Source: Chthoniobacter flavus (GTDB lineage Bacteria > Verrucomicrobiota > Verrucomicrobiia > Chthoniobacterales > Chthoniobacteraceae). From it: a DNA stretch of 41,073 bases. Positions 29,703-37,888 of the stretch are shown here, piece after piece. A model generated the notes under the pieces. The model made no database searches. It was not told the DNA's origin and worked only from the letters and a program-made list of their open reading frames with translations. Within the stretch, counting starts at the first letter, position 1, and each line of letters begins with the position of its first letter. The position numbers were made by a program, and so were the translations under genes. Where the stretch lies: NCBI GenBank assembly GCA_945860355.1, contig CAMARB010000012.1:1-41073 (forward strand), read 5' to 3'.

Positions 29703-29909
29703 ATGAACCTGTCCCCTGTTTCAGGCGCCCCAGCGACAAACCCGTCCACTCCCAGTGACCGCGTGAATATCGCGGTTGCGAAAAAAGCCCAGGACCAGGT
29801 GAAACTGGAAGGTGCCGCGATGATGAAGGTGCTCGAGGCGATCCCGGCGGCGGCGACAGGCAGTACCCCGCAGACGGGGGGCGAGAGAGGGTTCGAGGCC
29901 TACGCGTGA
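29703..29909 (+). CDS. Small protein, possible YjfB-like (putative motility protein family)
   Basis: 68 aa; VNIAVAKKAQDQVKLEGAAMMKVLEAIPAA resembles YjfB family pattern (xVxxxVxKKxxDxxxxxGxxxxxML). Short and low complexity at its ends. Confidence 0.4.
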   Translation: MNLSPVSGAPATNPSTPSDRVNIAVAKKAQDQVKLEGAAMMKVLEAIPAAATGSTPQTGGERGFEAYA

Positions 29910-29967
29910 AATAGGGCGACGGAAATGGGAAGCAGCCGACGCCCCCAATGCCCCCCGGCTTGCCGGC

Positions 29968-30005
29968 GAAAAAGCAGAGGAGCGCCCCGGGAAGGAGCGC
30001 TCCTC
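29968..30005 (-). terminator. Rho-independent terminator downstream of the 1327-aa gene
   Basis: Minus strand reads GAGGAGCGC-TCCTTCCCGGG-GCGCTCCTC then TGCTTTTTCGCC: 9-bp stem (29977-29985/29997-30005) followed by a T5 tract, about 40 bp after the stop at 30047. Confidence 0.65.
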
Positions 30006-30046
30006 GCGTTGGCACAAATCGAAGGGGCCCGGGCCTCCCGGGGAGG

Positions 30047-33000
30047 TTAAGGCTTTAAGATCTGGCCCGCCGGGTTCGCCGCGGCGGTCGTGGACTTCTC
30101 GTTGAGGTATTTGTCCACGTCCGGTGTCACCACCATCTTGCCCCACATGATCATCCAGTGACCCGGGAACGTGCAGACATACTCATATTCCCCGGGTTTT
30201 TCCGGGGCATTGAATTTGAGGGTCTGTTTCTGGCCGGGCTCAATGATCTTCGAAGCCTCGAGGATCTTGTCGCTGGTGGGCACGTAGGCTCGCCCTTTTT
30301 TGTCGAGTTTGGTGGGCGACATCGTTTGGGCGGCCGTGGCGACGGATTCCCGGGCCCCGGGCGTCACAAAAACGATGTTGTGCGGCATGGAATCGAGGTT
30401 CTCGAAGATGACCTCCAGCGGTTTGCCGGGTTCCACCACGATGCGCGGGGTGTCATACCGCATCTGTTCATGCACGGTTTTGATCACAAAAACCGGCACT
30501 CCCAGTGCGCGCAATTGCCGACGCAGCCCGTTGGCGCTCTCGGGAGGCAGCAACGCCGCCAGTTCCTGGCCCACTTGCAGCGTCTCCACGTAATCCTGGC
30601 CGGTCCGGGATTTCTCCGGAACGGATTTGCCCCAGCTGATGATGGACTCCACCACCGGGGCGGCCTCCTCCCGACTCCACGCGTCCTTGGGCAGCTGGGT
30701 GAGAGCGCGGGCTGCGATCGAACGGTTCCGGCCGTCCTTCATCTCCTTGGTGAGCAGCGCAAAGGAGGCTTTGGCGAATTCCGGGCCTGTCAGGGGGAGG
30801 GCTTTGAGTGCCGCGGAACGCACCGGACCGGGCAGGCCGGCGGCGGCAAGGGATTCCGTCAGCAAGGGATGAAACTTCGCGCGCAGCCCGGGATCGGGCA
30901 CGAGGCCCAGGGAATCGAGCAGGGCGGTCCGGCCTTTGGCGTCGGTGGCCGTCTGCGCCCAGAGTGCGTCCGCTTTTCCATCGGCCACCACCAAGGCAGC
31001 GTATGCCCCGCGCAAAACCGGGTTGATCTTGGCCTTGAGGCCCAGGGCCACAATCGCAGCACGGGTCTTGGCGAGTTGAGCCGGTTTGCAGAGCACCAGC
31101 GCTTTGGCCAACTCGGTGGCAACCGCAGGCAGATCGCCCCGGGAATCGTCGTTGCGTTCCAGAGCCGCCAGGAGCTCGCCGGCTTGGTCGCTCTGGTGCG
31201 CTTTGGCCAAAAGCCCCAGGGCGCGCTCGCGCACATCGGGGTTGATGCCTCTCCGATCGACCTGCGCCAACCAGACCGCCTCCTGGGCGGGGGCCTGGGC
31301 CAGCTCCGCGTTGGTCAGCCGGTTGAGCACGAAGCTCAGCGCCGCCGGGTTCTGCGGCACGATCATTTTAGCCGGAACTTTTTCCAGCTGCCGAAGCGCC
31401 TCACGGGCGGTGTATTCGAGGTAATAATCGAGCTCTTTGCCCAGAGCGGCGTGCACAATCTCCACGGCCGGCACGGTGTCCGCTCCCGAGAAGAAACTCG
31501 CGGCCCGGACCGCCTGCAGGCGCACCCGGGAATCCGAGTCGGTGGCGGCGGTTTTGAGCAGCGCCAGGGCGTTGGGCACCCGGTCGCGCCAGTAACAAAG
31601 CACCCGCACGGCGGCGGCGCGGGCGCGGGGTTCAGGCGACTCCAGCACGGCGGCGAGCAACCCGGTGTCGACCCGGTTCTGCCATTGATGCACCCAGAGG
31701 CCTTCCAGGCGGTGATGTTCGTATTCCGGATCCTTCGGATCGAGTTTGGCGACCCAGGTTTTGGCGGCCGCCGCCACCTTTTCCGGGGCGTGTTTTCCCA
31801 ACTCCACCTTCGCCAGTTCGCGGGTGCCGTCTTCCGGGGTCTTGAGCAGATCCAGCAGGGCTTCCACGCTCTGGCCGTGGATCCGCGGTTTTTCAACCAG
31901 CGGACGGCCCTCGTAGGTCACCCGGTAAATCCGGCCGTGTTTGTCGTCCCGGTTGGGGTCCCGCAGGTGATGCTGCATGTGGCCGATGATGGCGTTGCTC
32001 CAGTCGGCGAAATACAGCGCGCCATCAGGGCCCACGTTGACTTGGGAGGGCCGGAAGTTGGGGTTGTCCGAAGGCTCGGATGTGACGAGGTTTTCGAGGG
32101 TCTCGCCGATCAATCCCGAGCCGTCCTGGGTGACGCCCACCCGGAAGATCCCCAGGATGCTGATCACGTTGCAGTTGAGGAAGTTGCCCTGGAACACTTC
32201 CGGAAAATGACGACTGGAGAGCAGGCCCGTCCCCGGGCAGGGCCGCGAAGGCCGGGCCCAGAACTGCTTGATCGCGGGATGTTTGCCCTCGTCGAGCCGA
32301 CCCGAAATCGCAGGCCCAAAGTAGGAGGCGTTCCCAGTGGCGTCGGTGATGATGTCGTTCCCCCATCGGTCGAACACGCGCCCGTGCGGGTTGGCGAATC
32401 CGTAGGAGGCGTAGATCTCGAATTTGCCGGTGTTGGGTTCGAACCGGAAGATGGCGCCGTCGTTGTTGCGCACCACGCCCCGGGCGGTTTCAACCTGGGA
32501 GCGGTGGAACACGCCGTCGCTTAAATACACAGCGCCGCCCGGCTCCAGGGCCATGGCGTTGGTTTGATGATGCGAATCGGCGGAATCCAGCCCCATGAGA
32601 ATCCGCTCCCGGGTGTCGGCCTTGCCGTCGCCGTCGGTGTCGCGGGCAAACCAGAGATCCGGAGCCTGCATCACCAGGACGCCGTCTTTGTGGAACTGGA
32701 ATCCGGTGGGTCCGTTGAGATCGGCGAGGAACACCGTCTTTTTGTCGGCTTTCCCGTCGTGATCGGTGTCTTCGAGGACGAGCAGGGTGTCGCCCGTTTT
32801 CGAGGAGGGTGTGCGCCCCGGGTAATTGGGCCAACAGGCCACCCAGAGCCGGCCCCGGGTGTCCCAAGCCATCTGCACCGGGTTCACCAGCTCTGGGAAC
32901 CGGGTTTCATCGGCGAACAGGCTCACCTTCATGCCGGAATGCACCTTCATCTTGGCGATGGCCTCTTCGCCGCTCAGGAAGGTGTGCTTGAGATCCGGCC

Positions 33001-34030
33001 GATCGCCCGGCTTGTTGGTGCCGACGGGGATGGCCGTCGGCAGGTTCTCGTCTTTGAGCGCCAAGTCGCGCCCCTGCGCGAGCGCCCAGAGCCGGGAGTC
33101 GCGGTTGGCGGTCAGCGTGTCGCGCTGCTGCATCTCGCGCTGCATGACCTCGTTGTTGGAGAGCTTGGCCGTTTCCGTGCCATCGGGCAGTTTCCCGGTA
33201 AAAGCCAGACGGGAACGCCCCCCATAGACGTTGTATCCGTCGATGGTCCGGTAACGCTGATGCCATTGGTGGTTCTTTTCCAGAACCGCCATGCGCAGCC
33301 GGGAAAGATCGGCGCCTGCCGGAGCTTTGCCAAAGAGGCTCTCAAAAAGCAGCGGGGCGAGCGCTTTTTCCCCCGCGTCCGTGAGGTAATGCCCGTTGAG
33401 CGTGAGAGGCTCCTTGGCTGCCGCGTAGGCCTTCTGCGAGAGGGCGAACGCGTCCACAAACGCCACGCGGTTGGCTTGCGCCACCTCGGCCATGGCGCTG
33501 GTGTAGAGCTTCAGGTTGGCGTTGGCCGCCTCCGGATCGGCAACATCCGGGTCGGAATGTTTTTCCTGTGCAATCGGAGAGAAAAGCACCACGCGCGGGG
33601 CGCCTTTCCCGCTGTAGTTCTGCCGGGCGGTGTTCTTGAGGAACGTGTCGAGGTCCGCCTTGAATTTCTCCAGCCCCCCGGGGCCGGCGCTCGCTTCGCC
33701 AAAGCCGTAAAAGGCGAAGATCACATCCGTCGCCGTCCAGGTCAGCCATTCGTCCCGGGACCCAAAATCCATGGAACGATGCCAGGTGGCCACCTCGTCC
33801 CCCGCGGCCGCCAGGTTCCGCACGACAAGCTGGTGCTGAGGGAACTGGGCGTGAAGGAGCGTTTCCAGCCAGCCGGAATGCTGGAGCCGGTCGGCCAGCG
33901 CATTGCCCAGGATGGAGATGTGATCCTGCGGACGGAGCTCGACCGCGGGGGTTTGCGCGACCAGCGCGGACGCTGGCGCCAGCAGGGCGGCGGCCAGCAG
34001 CGCGTCGCGCGGGGAAATGAAGAAATTCAT
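30047..34030 (-). CDS. Multidomain exported protein: SGNH-like N-terminus, PVC membrane-bound dehydrogenase propeller, HEAT-like repeats, C-terminal cupredoxin
   Basis: 1327 aa; signal peptide; HISILGNALADRLQHSGWLETLL...; GMKVSLFADETRFPELVNPVQMAWDTRGRLWVACWPNYPGR; NPHGRVFDRWGNDIITDATGN; HEAT-like alanine-rich helices; plastocyanin/azurin-like C-terminus (IVFENLDSMPHNIVFVTPG...GEYEYVCTFPGHWMIMWGKM). Confidence 0.9.
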   Translation of the reverse strand: MNFFISPRDALLAAALLAPASALVAQTPAVELRPQDHISILGNALADRLQHSGWLETLLHAQFPQHQLVVRNLAAAGDEVATWHRSMDFGSRDEWLTWTATDVIFAFYGFGEASAGPGGLEKFKADLDTFLKNTARQNYSGKGAPRVVLFSPIAQEKHSDPDVADPEAANANLKLYTSAMAEVAQANRVAFVDAFALSQKAYAAAKEPLTLNGHYLTDAGEKALAPLLFESLFGKAPAGADLSRLRMAVLEKNHQWHQRYRTIDGYNVYGGRSRLAFTGKLPDGTETAKLSNNEVMQREMQQRDTLTANRDSRLWALAQGRDLALKDENLPTAIPVGTNKPGDRPDLKHTFLSGEEAIAKMKVHSGMKVSLFADETRFPELVNPVQMAWDTRGRLWVACWPNYPGRTPSSKTGDTLLVLEDTDHDGKADKKTVFLADLNGPTGFQFHKDGVLVMQAPDLWFARDTDGDGKADTRERILMGLDSADSHHQTNAMALEPGGAVYLSDGVFHRSQVETARGVVRNNDGAIFRFEPNTGKFEIYASYGFANPHGRVFDRWGNDIITDATGNASYFGPAISGRLDEGKHPAIKQFWARPSRPCPGTGLLSSRHFPEVFQGNFLNCNVISILGIFRVGVTQDGSGLIGETLENLVTSEPSDNPNFRPSQVNVGPDGALYFADWSNAIIGHMQHHLRDPNRDDKHGRIYRVTYEGRPLVEKPRIHGQSVEALLDLLKTPEDGTRELAKVELGKHAPEKVAAAAKTWVAKLDPKDPEYEHHRLEGLWVHQWQNRVDTGLLAAVLESPEPRARAAAVRVLCYWRDRVPNALALLKTAATDSDSRVRLQAVRAASFFSGADTVPAVEIVHAALGKELDYYLEYTAREALRQLEKVPAKMIVPQNPAALSFVLNRLTNAELAQAPAQEAVWLAQVDRRGINPDVRERALGLLAKAHQSDQAGELLAALERNDDSRGDLPAVATELAKALVLCKPAQLAKTRAAIVALGLKAKINPVLRGAYAALVVADGKADALWAQTATDAKGRTALLDSLGLVPDPGLRAKFHPLLTESLAAAGLPGPVRSAALKALPLTGPEFAKASFALLTKEMKDGRNRSIAARALTQLPKDAWSREEAAPVVESIISWGKSVPEKSRTGQDYVETLQVGQELAALLPPESANGLRRQLRALGVPVFVIKTVHEQMRYDTPRIVVEPGKPLEVIFENLDSMPHNIVFVTPGARESVATAAQTMSPTKLDKKGRAYVPTSDKILEASKIIEPGQKQTLKFNAPEKPGEYEYVCTFPGHWMIMWGKMVVTPDVDKYLNEKSTTAAANPAGQILKP

Positions 34031-34049
34031 GGGGGGGAGACGGCTGGGG

Positions 34050-35084
34050 TTATTTTTGGGACCCGGGGGTGATTTGAGGGAGGGACCGCCCCAATGCGTG
34101 GTCGTCAGGGGTGACGCCTTGACGGAATTTTTTAAATCCGTAGGGCAGCGGATAAAACGGATCCACGTAGGTCACATCAGCGGCGGAAGGCACTTGGAGT
34201 TCGAGGCCCCAATACACCGCGTTGACGACCAGGCGGCGCAGGTCGGCGCTCTCGAGATCGGTCGCGGCCCCCATGGTGGTGCAGAAGACCCGGTTGGGTT
34301 TGCCCCCCTCGTTGGGCACGGTCCGTGTCCAAGCCACGGGCATCATGGGCGTGTTGACGTCCTGTTCGGCTTTGTCCGTGGCGCGTTTTTTGACGTAGGC
34401 CGCCGGCGGATCGTTGGGATTCATCCCTTTCAGCACCTGGCCCCGCAGCAAAATCCGCGCGTCCTGGGGCGGATGCGCCTCGTACACGTCGGTGGGTCCG
34501 AACACATCCTTGACCCCGCGCAGGATGGGCTCGTTTTCCGCGCCGGGCTCGATCAGGCCCCGGGTGGCTTCGAAAGCGTGTTTTCCCCAGTGGGACACCC
34601 AGCCTTCGCCGAGCACGTCCTTGCCGAACTGGGAGTAACCCTTGAAGGCGCCCTCCGAGACCCGGAATGCGTGAGTGGAGGTGCGCAACGCCACAATGGG
34701 CACCCCGCGTTTCCGGGCGGCATCGAACCGGCCGAAGGTTTCCTCCGGCCAGTTCCGGAACCGGGCCAGCATCACAATCCCGTCGGCGGTGTCGAGGGCT
34801 TCGGGTTGGGAAAGTGACTTCTGGTTGTTCGGGTCGATCGTGCCGTCTTCTCCGAGTGAAAAGAGCACGGTGCAACGGAACCCGTGCCGTTGGCTGAGAA
34901 TCTTGGCCAGCATCGGCAGCCCCTCTTCGGAGCGGTACTCCTCGTCGCCGGAAACGAAAACGAGGTGTTTGCCCTGGCCCGCCCCGGGCTGGGCGGCGTA
35001 GGTGATGCTGGAATTGGCGGCTTGGGTGAACGGCGCGGCAAGGGTGAGCAGCGCTCCGGTAAGCAGGAGGAGGGGAGTTTTCAT
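34050..35084 (-). CDS. ThuA-like domain exported protein
   Basis: ORF 34050-35213; likely start MKTPLLLLTGALLTLAAPFTQA at 35084. KHLVFVSGDEEYRSEEGLPMLAKILSQRHGFRCTVLFSLGEDGTIDPNN..., ALRTSTHAF, GAATDLESADLRRLVVNAVYWGL. Confidence 0.88.
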   Translation of the reverse strand: MKTPLLLLTGALLTLAAPFTQAANSSITYAAQPGAGQGKHLVFVSGDEEYRSEEGLPMLAKILSQRHGFRCTVLFSLGEDGTIDPNNQKSLSQPEALDTADGIVMLARFRNWPEETFGRFDAARKRGVPIVALRTSTHAFRVSEGAFKGYSQFGKDVLGEGWVSHWGKHAFEATRGLIEPGAENEPILRGVKDVFGPTDVYEAHPPQDARILLRGQVLKGMNPNDPPAAYVKKRATDKAEQDVNTPMMPVAWTRTVPNEGGKPNRVFCTTMGAATDLESADLRRLVVNAVYWGLELQVPSAADVTYVDPFYPLPYGFKKFRQGVTPDDHALGRSLPQITPGSQK

Positions 35085-35409
35085 AGAGGAGGACCCATCA
35101 AGGGTGCCGGAACAACCCGCTTCACCCGACAAAACCGGACAGAGTTTTTTCAAAAAAATGAAGCCGCACCCGGCATACTCGGCGGGCAAGATTCCCGGCC
35201 CCTCCTTCGACATCGACTGAATCCCGGGCTATCTTCAGCGCGTGAGCGTGACGCGCTTTCTCTCGGCAGAGCCCTCCGCCGCCCTCCACCGCAGAAAATA
35301 GCAAAAACGGAGTCCGCCCGGCCAATCCCCGGGCAACACCACCCATGCGCCCGCATTCGCAAACCGCAGAGCGCACCCGAGCATCCGCGATCGGGAATAC
35401 GATACGAGA

Positions 35410-35811
35410 GTGATGAAAGACCTCGAGCACCTCTGGAAATCGCATCCGCTGGATCCCGAAAAAAACCGAGCCCCGCTGCTGGCCTGTATCGAAGCGTGTT
35501 CGGCCTGCGCTGTGCTGTGCGGCGCCTGCAACGACGCCTGCATCGCGGAGAACGACCCGGCGTCAATCCGGGGCTGCATCCGGGCGACGGCCGACTGCGC
35601 CGACATTTGCCTAGCCACGCTCCGCATCCTGCTGCGCCTGAGCGCGACCCACGCGGAACTCCTCAGATCCCAGCTGCGAACCTGTCAAACGGCCTGCGAG
35701 ATCTGCGCGGCAGAGTGCGATCGGCTCCATTCGACCCACCCGCATTGCCACGTCTGCGAGGAAGCCTGCAAACGGTGCTCTCAAGCGTGCTGGGAACTGG
35801 CCTCCTGCTGA
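35410..35811 (+). CDS. Four-helix bundle copper-binding protein (Csp/DUF326-like)
   Basis: 133 aa with 19 Cys in CxxxC-type helical spacing (CIEACSACAVLCGACNDAC...CIRATADCADIC...CQTACEICAAEC...CHVCEEACKRCSQACW); no signal peptide. Confidence 0.9.
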   Translation: MMKDLEHLWKSHPLDPEKNRAPLLACIEACSACAVLCGACNDACIAENDPASIRGCIRATADCADICLATLRILLRLSATHAELLRSQLRTCQTACEICAAECDRLHSTHPHCHVCEEACKRCSQACWELASC

Positions 35812-35835
35812 GAGACCAGGCCCCCCCGCACCCTC

Positions 35836-36240
35836 TTACAGCCAGGTCCCGTCGGGAATCACCGTCCCCTTGGGCACCACAATGATGCCGTCCCGCACGT
35901 AAAAAAGCGGGCCGTCGAAGTTCTCAGGTTTCCCCTCGGGCGTGATCACCACGCCGTTCCCGATCCGGGCGTGTTTGTCGATAATCGCGTGGTCGATCAC
36001 GCAGTTGTGGCCGATCCCCAGATCCGGCCCGGGCAACCGCAGGGCGTTGTCCACGTCGTAGAAATCCGCCCCCATCACGATGCTGTTGCGGATGGTGGAC
36101 CCGCTCTTGATGTAGGAGCGCACCCCGATCACGGACCGCTCGATGTGCGCGTCGTCGATGATGCAGCCGTCGGAAATAATCGCCTGCCGCACCGTGGCCC
36201 AGCGCGGTCGGATCGCCCCCCGTCCTCCAAACGGGTCCAT
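35836..36240 (-). pseudogene. glgC: Glucose-1-phosphate adenylyltransferase, C-terminal left-handed beta-helix fragment only
   Basis: 134 aa: RQAIISDGCIIDDAHIERSVIGVRSYIKSGSTIRNSIVMGADFYD...GIGHNCVIDHAIIDKHARIGNGVVITPEGKPENFDGPLFYVRDGIIVVPKGTVIPDGTWL matches the GlgC C-terminus; the nucleotidyltransferase domain is not present upstream in any frame. Confidence 0.8.
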
Positions 36241-36535
36241 CCAACCCGAGAGAGCTGGAGACCAATGTTTTCCCAGAAAACGCTTTCCGAGGGCGAACAG
36301 GTGATTTTACGGCAGTTGAACAACTGCGAAAGGCGCTGTGTGACTCCCTTGCATCAAACTGGCCAAGTTCCGCATCCCGCTTAAATCCCTCCCCGTGGGA
36401 CCGCTTCCGCGTTAACGCGTTTTAGATAGTTTGTGTCTCTCCACGATCGACACCAAGATCCACGCCTCCCCGAGTCCTCCCGCGTAGCCGTCGCAACAAA
36501 TCGCGTCAGCAATGCTTAGATGGCCGAAAACAATC

Positions 36536-36667
36536 ATGCTCACTTACGCCCCAGGATCCCGTGTTGTCATCCGCGACGAAGAATGGCTCGAATGGGTGGA
36601 AGACACCATGAACACGGAACCGGACCCGTTTTTGCAGGTGGTGGCAGCCGTCCAACACAGGGCTTGA
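36536..36667 (+). pseudogene. Truncated N-terminus of an SNF2/DEAD-type helicase (43-aa remnant)
   Basis: Direct translation: MLTYAPGSRVVIRDEEWLEWVEDTMNTEPDPFLQVVAAVQHRA*. The start resembles the PGSRVVIRDEEWxVRRV opening of defence-island helicases, then diverges and stops. Confidence 0.5.
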
Positions 36668-36701
36668 AAAAGGCGCCGCCTCCTCCATATTGCGTCGCAA
36701 A

Positions 36702-37880
36702 ATGGAATTAACTCCGCGATTTTTCCAGCCGTCCGCCGATTCTTTTTTCCTCTTCGGCCCGCGCGGCACCGGCAAAACCTCGTGGTCCCAGTCTCTCTTC
36801 CCCAACGCACTCCGCTTCGACCTTCTCGATCCCGCCACCCTCCGCGAACTCGCCGCTCAACCCGAACGCCTCCGCCAACGCATCGATGCCCATCCCGAGG
36901 CTCGCCACATCCTCCTCGATGAAGTCCAAAAACTCCCCGAACTCCTCGAGGTCGTCCACCTGTTGCTCGAACAAAAACGCGGACTCCAGTTCATCCTCAC
37001 CGGCTCCAGCGCGCGCAAATTAAGACGCGCCGGCGTCAATCTCCTCGGAGGACGCGCCGCCCAAAAAAGCCTGCACCCCTACATGGCCGCCGAGCTCGGG
37101 GACCGCTTCCAGCTCGAAACCGCCCTCCAACTCGGCCTCCTGCCCGTGGTCCTTGGCGCACAGAATCCCGGGGAAATCCTGCGCGCCTACAACGGCCTCT
37201 ATCTCCGGGAAGAAGTCCAAGCCGAAAGCCTCGTCCGCAACGTGGGCAGCTTCGCACGGTTTCTCGAGGCCATGTCTTTCTCCCACGGCTCCGTGCTCAA
37301 CCTCGCCAACGTCGCCCGCGACTGCCAGGTCAACCGCAAGACCGCCGAGGGATACCTCGAAATCCTCGAGGACCTCCTGCTCGGGTTCCGCCTCCCCGTC
37401 TTCTCCCGGCGCGCCCAGCGCGCCCTCGCCGCGCATCCCAAGTTTTTCTTTTTCGACACCGGGGTCTTCCGGGCCAACCGCCCCGCAGGCCCGCTCGACG
37501 CACCGGCGGAAATCGACGGCGCCGCCTTGGAAGGCCTGGTCGCTCAGCACCTGCGCGCTTGGTGCGATTACACCGGTGAATCCCAGCAGCTTTTCTACTG
37601 GCAGACCCGGTCGCAAAATGAAGTCGACTTCGTCGTCTACGGCTCCCGGGGCCTGCACGCATTGGAGGTGAAAAACACCTCCAGAATCCGCCCCGCGGAT
37701 CTCCGCGGGCTCCGCGCTTTCGGCGAGGATTATCCCGAGGCCACCCGCTGGCTTCTCTACCGCGGGCGCGAACGCCTCGTGTGCGAAGGGGTCCTCTGTG
37801 TGCCCGTCGCGGAGTTCCTCGCCGAACTTCGACCCGGCTCCTTTCCCCGGTCCGTTTCTCCCGCCCAAGCGCCCCACTGA
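36702..37880 (+). CDS. AAA ATPase with DUF4143-like C-terminus
   Basis: ORF 36690-37880; FFLFGPRGTGKTSWSQSLFP (Walker A), HILLDEVQKLPELLEVVHLLLEQKRGLQFILTGSSARKLRRAGVNLLGGRA, C-terminal QNEVDFVVYGSRGLHALEVKNT nuclease-like fold motif. Confidence 0.9.
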   Translation: MELTPRFFQPSADSFFLFGPRGTGKTSWSQSLFPNALRFDLLDPATLRELAAQPERLRQRIDAHPEARHILLDEVQKLPELLEVVHLLLEQKRGLQFILTGSSARKLRRAGVNLLGGRAAQKSLHPYMAAELGDRFQLETALQLGLLPVVLGAQNPGEILRAYNGLYLREEVQAESLVRNVGSFARFLEAMSFSHGSVLNLANVARDCQVNRKTAEGYLEILEDLLLGFRLPVFSRRAQRALAAHPKFFFFDTGVFRANRPAGPLDAPAEIDGAALEGLVAQHLRAWCDYTGESQQLFYWQTRSQNEVDFVVYGSRGLHALEVKNTSRIRPADLRGLRAFGEDYPEATRWLLYRGRERLVCEGVLCVPVAEFLAELRPGSFPRSVSPAQAPH

Positions 37881-37888
37881 CCCACCCC

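Noticed and set aside
30158-32524. 788-aa plus-strand ORF opposite the 1327-aa gene
   Set aside because: Antisense shadow of a gene with clear domain content; composition typical of reversed coding sequence.
32564-34072. 502-aa plus-strand ORF opposite the 1327-aa gene
   Set aside because: Antisense shadow ORF with no recognisable motifs.
36416-36430. GTTTTAGATAG near 36420 as a third copy of the element end box
   Set aside because: Shares only TTTTAGAT; the following GCGAGCCC portion is absent.
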